A stretch of DNA of 36,769 nt from Verrucomicrobiota bacterium (GTDB lineage Bacteria; Verrucomicrobiota; Verrucomicrobiia; Limisphaerales; JAEYXS01). The position numbers and the translations under genes were made by a program. Location of the stretch: positions 1 to 36,769 of the forward strand of contig JAEYXS010000052.1 in the NCBI GenBank assembly GCA_023431185.1, read 5' to 3'. Below, one piece after another: positions 32,126-36,769 of this stretch (within the stretch, counting starts at the first letter, position 1; each line of letters begins with the position of its first letter). Under the pieces are notes generated by a model. That model saw only the letters and a program-made list of their open reading frames with translations, searched no databases and had not been told where the DNA came from.

Positions 32126-32811
32126 GCCGGTCCAGTGTTACGGGCGCGCTGGATGGCGGCGAGCAGGAAATGCACGAGGTGTTGGAGGCGTTCCGCGATC
32201 TCCGGGGTCTCCAGAAGGACCTGCCGTTCGGCCGGGCTGGTCAGCAGGGTGCCGCCGACGGCGTCCACGAAAACCTCGGGGTCCTCCAATTGCTCGATCT
32301 GACGGAGGAAGTGCTGGTAGGAATCGGTGGCCTGGGCGTTCAGGGTGGCATCGCACTCGCTGGAGGGGAGCTTCTTGAGCAGTTCGGCGCCGGGGTAGAG
32401 GCCTTCATCGAAAATAATTTTTATCAACTCCCGGGCCTTGCACATCAGGGGCCTGGCCACGGCCGGTTTGAGGGTTTTTGGGCGGAATACGGCGATTTCA
32501 TGGATGCGGTAGGGTTTGGACTGGATCACTTTGCCCAATTGGATGCGCGTCATTCCTTGAACAATCATCTGTGATGTGCCGTCTTTATTTTGGACGGATG
32601 CACGGATGATGCCGACGCCGGCGATCTCGGAAGGGGTTTCGCGGGTGCGGTCCGGGCGCTGGAGCGCGACGGAAAAGAAACGGTGCGAGGCCAGGGCATC
32701 CGCCAGCATGGCCCGGTAGCGGGGCTCGAAAATGTACAGAGGCAGAATGGTGTGCGGGAACAGCGTAGCGTTCGGCAGCACCATGATGCCCATCTCGGAC
32801 GGTAAATCCAT
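32122..32811 (-). CDS. LON substrate-binding (N-terminal) domain protein
   Basis: A 229-residue protein made of the LON N-terminal domain only. It starts MGIMVLPNATLFPHTILPLYIFEPRYRAMLADAL and continues with IVQGMTRIQLGKVIQSKPYR, followed by a helical C-terminal half. No AAA+ or protease domain is present, so it is not Lon protease itself. Stand-alone LON-domain proteins are widespread, and their role is unclear (possibly substrate recognition). It overlaps the DUF1844 gene by four bases. Confidence 0.88.
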   Translation of the reverse strand: MDLPSEMGIMVLPNATLFPHTILPLYIFEPRYRAMLADALASHRFFSVALQRPDRTRETPSEIAGVGIIRASVQNKDGTSQMIVQGMTRIQLGKVIQSKPYRIHEIAVFRPKTLKPAVARPLMCKARELIKIIFDEGLYPGAELLKKLPSSECDATLNAQATDSYQHFLRQIEQLEDPEVFVDAVGGTLLTSPAERQVLLETPEIAERLQHLVHFLLAAIQRARNTGPA

Positions 32812-32984
32812 GAGGCCAATCTAAGTCTGACTGGCAAGGATGCAAGCGGCATGGGGTATGCTGGAGAGAAATGGGGTCAAGATAAGGCCGCGACCGGCTA
32901 AAACACGGCATGGCCAAGGCGCAGGGCAAAAGTCAGTTGCACCCATGCCTTTACAAATCAATTAACCGAAAGCAAACTGGGCTT

Positions 32985-33848
32985 ATGAAGTCGAAAGTAG
33001 TAATCATTATCTTGGTGGTGGTCTGCGGGTTGCTGGCCCTCTCATGGCGTCGTGACAAGACGGTGGCGGCCAACGTGCAGAAAGAGAAGGAACAGATCAT
33101 CGAGACCAAATCCAGCGAGATCGTGAAGATCCGGGGCGAGCTGGAGAACCAGAAGAAGGTCAATGAGAAGCTGGATTCCACGGTCCAAAGCCTGACGCAG
33201 GAGACCCTGACGCTTTCAAACAACCTGACCCGGACGTCCACGGATCTGGCGAATACGAGCAATGATCTGTCCAAGACGGCGGCGCAGTTGAAGCAGACGG
33301 CGGCGGAGGCGGAGGAAACGAAACGACGCGCCCAGCAGGCGGCGGAGACGGCGCGGCAGGAGATCGCCAAGCGCGATGCGCAGATCGCCGAGCTGGAAGT
33401 GAACCGGGACCAGTTGACGCAGAAGATGGGCCAGCTCAACACGTCCATCCAGGGTCTGGAGAAAAACATCGCGGATACCCAGCAAAAGCTTACGGCGGCG
33501 GTGGGTGACCGGGAATTTCTGCTGAAGGAATTGAAGCGCCTGCAATCCGAGAAGGCGGAACTGGAACGCCAGATGGCGGACCTGGAGTTCCTGCGGACGC
33601 AGATCGCCCAGTTGAAGGAAGAGCTGAACATCCAGAAGCGTCTGGAGTGGATCCGTCGCGGCATCTATGGCGCGGGTGACATCAGAAAGGGTGCCCAGAT
33701 GATGCAGGACGGATTTGTGAAGCCGCCCGGCAGCAAAGACAAGGGCACCAATGCGGCTCCGAGCCTGGATGTGGAGATCAAGAGCGACGGTGGCGTGAAG
33801 GTGAATTCGCCGACGAATGCTCCCGCCGCGCCCCCGGCGCCTAAATGA
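32985..33848 (+). CDS. membrane-anchored coiled-coil protein
   Basis: 287 residues from ATG 32985; a longer frame opens at 32910. An N-terminal hydrophobic anchor (VVIIILVVVCGLLALSW) is followed by a long heptad-rich coiled coil (about residues 28-225, Gln/Glu/Lys/Leu rich, e.g. TSTDLANTSNDLSKTAAQLK and QIAELEVNRDQLTQKMGQL). A Pro/Ala-rich tail ends the protein. Most of the protein would lie outside the inner membrane. Homologous function is unknown. The stop overlaps the moaA start (ATGA at 33845), although no functional link to molybdopterin is obvious. Confidence 0.8.
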   Translation: MKSKVVIIILVVVCGLLALSWRRDKTVAANVQKEKEQIIETKSSEIVKIRGELENQKKVNEKLDSTVQSLTQETLTLSNNLTRTSTDLANTSNDLSKTAAQLKQTAAEAEETKRRAQQAAETARQEIAKRDAQIAELEVNRDQLTQKMGQLNTSIQGLEKNIADTQQKLTAAVGDREFLLKELKRLQSEKAELERQMADLEFLRTQIAQLKEELNIQKRLEWIRRGIYGAGDIRKGAQMMQDGFVKPPGSKDKGTNAAPSLDVEIKSDGGVKVNSPTNAPAAPPAPK

Positions 33849-34912
33849 GCCAAAGCGCGCCGTTAGCGGATTCTTTTGGCCGCGTGATGCGGGATCTCCG
33901 GGTCAGCATCACTGACCGGTGCAATTTTCGCTGCCTCTACTGTCTGCCCGAGACGGAAGAGGCGGCGAATTTTTACCGTTCCAAGTTCGACATCCTGAAG
34001 AATCCGAATCCGGCCAAGCCCATCGCGCTGAACTGGAAGCCCAAGGCGGAGATCCTTACGTTGGAAGAGATCGAACGGGTGGTGCGCGTGTTCGCGGGCT
34101 TGGGCATCGACAAGGTGCGCATCACCGGCGGGGAGCCGCTCTTGCGCAAGGGGGTGGAGCAACTGATCGCCGGGGTGGCGAAGATACCGGGCATCGAGGA
34201 CATCGCAATCACCACGAACGGGTTTCATTTCAAGAACGTGGCGCAGGCCTTGCGCACGGCGGGATTGAAACGGGTGAGTTTCAGCCTGGATTCTTTGGAC
34301 CGTGATAACTTCAAGAAGATCACCGGTCGTGACGGGTTGAACGAGGTGCTGGAGGGGATCAAGCTGGCGCGGCAACTGGGCTTCACGCCGGTCAAGGTGA
34401 ACGCGGTGCTCATCCGGGGCGTGAACGATCATGAGCTGGAAGCGCTTGCCGAATTCGCCCGCGCCGAGGATCTGTCCTTCCGCTTCATCGAGTTCATGCC
34501 GCTGGATTCCAAGCACGCGTGGCAGAAGGATCTGGTGGTGAGCGCCCGGGAGATTTTAGGACGTTTGCAGGCGAAGTTCGAGCTGCAACGGGTGAAGTCC
34601 GCGAATCTCTCAGAAACGGCGAAGCGCTGGTCCTTTCCCGATGGCCGGGGCGAGATCGGCATCATCGCGCCGGTGAGCGAACCTTTTTGCGGACATTGCA
34701 ACCGCATCCGGCTCACAGCGGATGGGAAGATCCGCACCTGCCTCTTTAGCCTGGGAGAACATGATCTGAAGCCTTTGCTGCGTGGTGGTGCCAGCGATGA
34801 GGAATTGCAGGAGCGGGTGCGGGAGATCGTCTGGCAAAAGGAAGACCGGCATCACATCGGCGAGCCGGAGTTCCAGCAGCCGGAGCGGTCCATGAGCTGC
34901 ATCGGCGGTTAG
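33845..34912 (+). CDS. moaA: GTP 3',8-cyclase MoaA
   Basis: A 355-residue radical SAM enzyme that starts molybdenum cofactor synthesis from GTP. The N-terminal cluster cysteines are C26, C30 and C33 (SITDRCNFRCLYC). VRITGGEPLLRKG and TTNGFHFKN are typical, as is the second cluster in FCGHCNRIRLTADGKIRTCLF. The protein ends in Gly-Gly, as MoaA proteins do (the GG tail helps catalysis). An insert of ~30 residues (EEAANFYRSKFDILKNPNPAKP, after the first cysteines) is longer than usual. No other moa gene is adjacent. The TAG stop lies at the TA boundary of a repeat element. Confidence 0.95.
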   Translation: MSQSAPLADSFGRVMRDLRVSITDRCNFRCLYCLPETEEAANFYRSKFDILKNPNPAKPIALNWKPKAEILTLEEIERVVRVFAGLGIDKVRITGGEPLLRKGVEQLIAGVAKIPGIEDIAITTNGFHFKNVAQALRTAGLKRVSFSLDSLDRDNFKKITGRDGLNEVLEGIKLARQLGFTPVKVNAVLIRGVNDHELEALAEFARAEDLSFRFIEFMPLDSKHAWQKDLVVSAREILGRLQAKFELQRVKSANLSETAKRWSFPDGRGEIGIIAPVSEPFCGHCNRIRLTADGKIRTCLFSLGEHDLKPLLRGGASDEELQERVREIVWQKEDRHHIGEPEFQQPERSMSCIGG

Positions 34913-35065
34913 AGCGGTTTTAAAAATGATGTAGCGGAGTGGTGGGTGAGAGAAGGTAAGCGGTCTTTTTGGGTTCTGGCGTCGTTTCGGCTCAGTCACA
35001 GGGTTTTTTGGAACCTGCTCCTTCGCCAAAGCCTCGCCAGAACCCAAAAATGCTCGCTCCACACC
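34912..35065. repeat. MITE-like palindromic element between convergent genes
   Basis: A perfect 16-bp inverted repeat (TTTTTGGGTTCTGGCG at 34966-34981 and CGCCAGAACCCAAAAA at 35035-35050) encloses 53 bases. Outer sequences (GTAGCGGAGTGGTGGGTGAG on the left, CTCGCTCCACACCTCTAC on the right) are also roughly inverted. The left end follows a TA and starts GAGCGGTTTTAAAAATGATG, close to the IS630-type end at position 115. The A and T runs on both arms could serve as bidirectional termination for the convergent moaA and DUF1080 genes. Confidence 0.65.
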
Positions 35066-35664
35066 TCTACATGAATGTTGCGGAAACGGGTGACGGCCTT
35101 GTCGTCATGGTTTTGCAGTCCGAGATAGCCTTTGAGCGAGCGGGCAGGGGTGTGGTCCACGATCTTCTCGCCGTTGTGCCAGACCTGCACGCGCGGTCCC
35201 TTGGCCTCGATCTTCAAGGTGTTCCACTGATTGGCCGGCTTGGACATGTTCTTTGACGGTGCCACGACGTCATAAAGTGCGCCCGTGGTGAATTTCTTGG
35301 GCTCACGCCCATGGTCATCAAGGATCTGGATCTCATGGCCGGTAAAGGCCGGATTCTTTTCGATGGCCGAGCGGATGAACACGCCGCTGTTGCCTTTTTC
35401 GTTCACGGAGTATTCGAGTTCGAGGATGAAATCCGTGTATTCCTTTTCCGTGCGCAACCAGGAGCCGCTGACCTCGGGATTGGTCGTCCAGGCCACACCT
35501 TTGCGGGCGACGAGTTCGCCGTTCTCCACGGTCCATTCGCCGGCGTGCAGCTTCACCCAGCCGTCTAGGTTCTTGCCGTTGAAGAGGGACTGCGGGCCTT
35601 GGGACGCACCAGTGGCCGTGAGCAGAGCCAAAATTAAAATGGCGAGCAAATGATAACGGGTCAT
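34996..35664 (-). CDS. exported DUF1080 (3-keto-disaccharide hydrolase-type) protein
   Basis: 222 residues from ATG 35664. A longer frame to 35778 adds a leader without sense. The signal peptide is YHLLAILILALLTATGA. The DUF1080 concanavalin A-like fold is clear: SLFNGKNLDGW, WTVENGELVARKG, YTDFILELEYSVNEKGNSGVFIRS, HEIQILDDHG and WNTLKIEAKGPRVQVWHNGEKI, and GYLGLQNHD at the end. Members bind or cleave modified sugars and are very numerous in Verrucomicrobia and Planctomycetes. Members usually stop right after RFRNIxV. Here the last ~20 residues (SEHFWVLARLWRRSRFQKTL) are encoded by the inverted-repeat element, so the original stop may have been lost. Confidence 0.88.
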   Translation of the reverse strand: MTRYHLLAILILALLTATGASQGPQSLFNGKNLDGWVKLHAGEWTVENGELVARKGVAWTTNPEVSGSWLRTEKEYTDFILELEYSVNEKGNSGVFIRSAIEKNPAFTGHEIQILDDHGREPKKFTTGALYDVVAPSKNMSKPANQWNTLKIEAKGPRVQVWHNGEKIVDHTPARSLKGYLGLQNHDDKAVTRFRNIHVEVWSEHFWVLARLWRRSRFQKTL

Positions 35665-35784
35665 GCCGCTAATAAAATGGGTCGAGGGGCCGGGCGCCAG
35701 CCTTTTCGGTGACCGATGACAAGCAAAATTACCGCGGCACGATTTATTGCTTCCCACCTTTTTCCGATGCGCCATCATCCGGCC

Positions 35785-36769
35785 ATGCTTTCGTCTTCGG
35801 ACATCAAGTCAGTTCATTTTGTCGGCATCTGCGGCACGGCCATGGCTTCAGCGGCGGCAGCCATGCAGGAGCGAGGTTTCAAGGTCACGGGTTCGGATCA
35901 GGGCGTGTATCCGCCGATGTCCACTTTCCTGGCGGAAAAGAAGATCGAGGTGTTTTCCGGCTATAAAGAAACGAACCTCGCGCACTATCCTGATTTGGTG
36001 GTCATCGGCAATGCCATCTCGCGGGGCAATCCCGAGGCGGAACTGGCGCTGGAAAAGAAACTGCGGTTCTGCTCGCTGCCGGAGCTGTTGAAGGAATTTT
36101 TCATCCGGGGCAAACGCTCGCTGGTGGTGAGCGGTACGCATGGCAAGACGACGACGACTTCGTTACTTACGTGGGTGTTTGAGAATGCGGGATTGAATCC
36201 AAGTTATCTCATCGGTGGCATCCCGACCAACTTGGGGCAAGGGGCGCGGTTCACGAACAGCGAGTGGTTCATCATCGAAGGGGATGAGTATGACACGGCG
36301 TTTTTCGACAAGCGCAGCAAGTTCCTTCATTACCTGCCGGAAGTGGCGATCGTGAACAATCTGGAGTTCGATCACGCGGACATCTTCGCGGACCTGGCGG
36401 CGGTGCAGAAGTCGTTCGAGCATTTCCTGCGGCTGGTGCCGCGCAATGGGTTGATCGTGGCGAATGGGGATGAGGCGAATCTGCAACCGCTGCTCAATGT
36501 GAAGTTCGCGCCGGTGAAGCGTTTTGGCCTTGGCGCTGGAAATGAGGTGCGCGCAGAGCGACTGGATCTGCGCGATAGCAGTTCATGCTTCACTTTGGAT
36601 GGGTTCAGGTTTGAGATCCCGCTGGTGGGTGAATTGAATGTGCGCAACGCGCTCGCGGTGGCGGCGGCGGCAAAGCATTGCGGGCTGACGAATGAGCAGA
36701 TCCAGGCAGGCTTCAGCACGTTCAAGGGCATCAAGCGGCGCATGGAAGTGAAGGGGGAGGCGGGCGGGG
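35785..36769 (+). CDS. mpl: UDP-N-acetylmuramate:murein tripeptide ligase (partial)
   Basis: The 3' end is cut by the window, leaving 328 codons. This Mur ligase recycles cell-wall tripeptide onto UDP-MurNAc. It starts at ATG 35785 (an in-frame ATG at 35767 is possible) with VHFVGICGTAMASAAAAM and GSDQGVYPPMS. The ATP loop is SGTHGKTTTTSLL, and IIEGDEYDTAFFDKRSKFLHY separates Mpl from MurC. NNLEFDHADIF and GELNVRNALAVAAAA follow. It faces the same way as moaA but is divergent from the DUF1080 gene. Confidence 0.93.
   Translation, partial: MLSSSDIKSVHFVGICGTAMASAAAAMQERGFKVTGSDQGVYPPMSTFLAEKKIEVFSGYKETNLAHYPDLVVIGNAISRGNPEAELALEKKLRFCSLPELLKEFFIRGKRSLVVSGTHGKTTTTSLLTWVFENAGLNPSYLIGGIPTNLGQGARFTNSEWFIIEGDEYDTAFFDKRSKFLHYLPEVAIVNNLEFDHADIFADLAAVQKSFEHFLRLVPRNGLIVANGDEANLQPLLNVKFAPVKRFGLGAGNEVRAERLDLRDSSSCFTLDGFRFEIPLVGELNVRNALAVAAAAKHCGLTNEQIQAGFSTFKGIKRRMEVKGEAGG

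Noticed and set aside
33845..34912. moaA as part of the molybdate-type transporter system at 4226-9283
   Set aside because: The two loci are about 25 kb apart with many unrelated genes between them. A functional link through molybdenum is possible, but position gives no support.
1..36769. tRNA, rRNA or CRISPR arrays
   Set aside because: No cloverleaf with a TTCRA-type arm, no rRNA segment and no regularly spaced direct repeats were noticed when reading both strands.

Overview
The window looks like chromosomal DNA of a member of the Verrucomicrobiota, most likely a Pedosphaera/Limisphaerales-type bacterium. This is inferred from gene content and repeat style, not from a database match. The pointers are large exported PQQ-like propeller and LamG proteins, a DUF1080 protein, several Tat-exported proteins of unknown function, a DUF1844/LON pair, weak Shine-Dalgarno signals at many starts, and many dispersed short palindromic repeats between (and sometimes inside) genes.

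Layout. 1-115: left end of an IS630-type insertion sequence, running off the window. 211-4197: giant exported propeller/LamG protein. 4226-9283: a tightly overlapping five-gene operon made of an anchored exported protein, a double substrate-binding protein, an ABC permease, an ABC ATPase and a divergent ThiF/MoeB-like protein. It looks like an oxyanion (molybdate-type) importer with an unusual E1-like partner. 9407-10694: a three-gene ECF sigma factor operon (sigma, one-TM protein, Spy/CnrX-like sensor), analogous in layout to CnrYXH. 10828-12279: Tat-exported N,N-dimethylformamidase-beta-like protein. 12388-15897: mfd. 15898-16133: repeat-rich gap with the fabF terminator. 16134-18599 (minus): fabG-acpP-fabF fatty acid synthesis genes, with an apparent private promoter and terminator around acpP. 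18700-21430 (minus): exported HExxH metalloprotease-like protein and a Tat-exported protein of unknown function. 21584-23050: membrane histidine kinase. 23114-23613: a DUF2007/zinc-ribbon gene split by an 11-bp tandem duplication. 23807-24530: glycine-rich RRM protein and IF-1, each followed by a good intrinsic terminator. 24691-25935: exported protein with a single CxxCH haem site.

25947-31053 (minus): a probable operon transcribed luxE-like, MFS transporter, luxC-like, queD, queE. It pairs a fatty-acid-reductase type LuxC/LuxE couple, with no luciferase genes, with queuosine precursor genes. 31190-32811 (minus): LON-domain protein, DUF1844 protein and a maltose-acetyltransferase-like protein. 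32985-34912 (plus): coiled-coil membrane protein overlapping moaA. 34912-35065: palindromic, MITE-like element between convergent moaA and the DUF1080 gene; it seems to supply the last residues of the DUF1080 protein. 35785-end: mpl (murein tripeptide ligase), cut by the window edge.

The most interesting points are: the fused double substrate-binding protein with a cysteine-rich second half next to a ThiF-like protein that lacks key catalytic residues; the 11-bp duplication that splits the DUF2007 gene and lands on an ATGA stop/start overlap; the LuxC/LuxE pair without luciferase, where luxE carries two dispersed repeats in frame; and the intrinsic terminator abutting the fabF start codon. 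No tRNA, rRNA or CRISPR array was seen.
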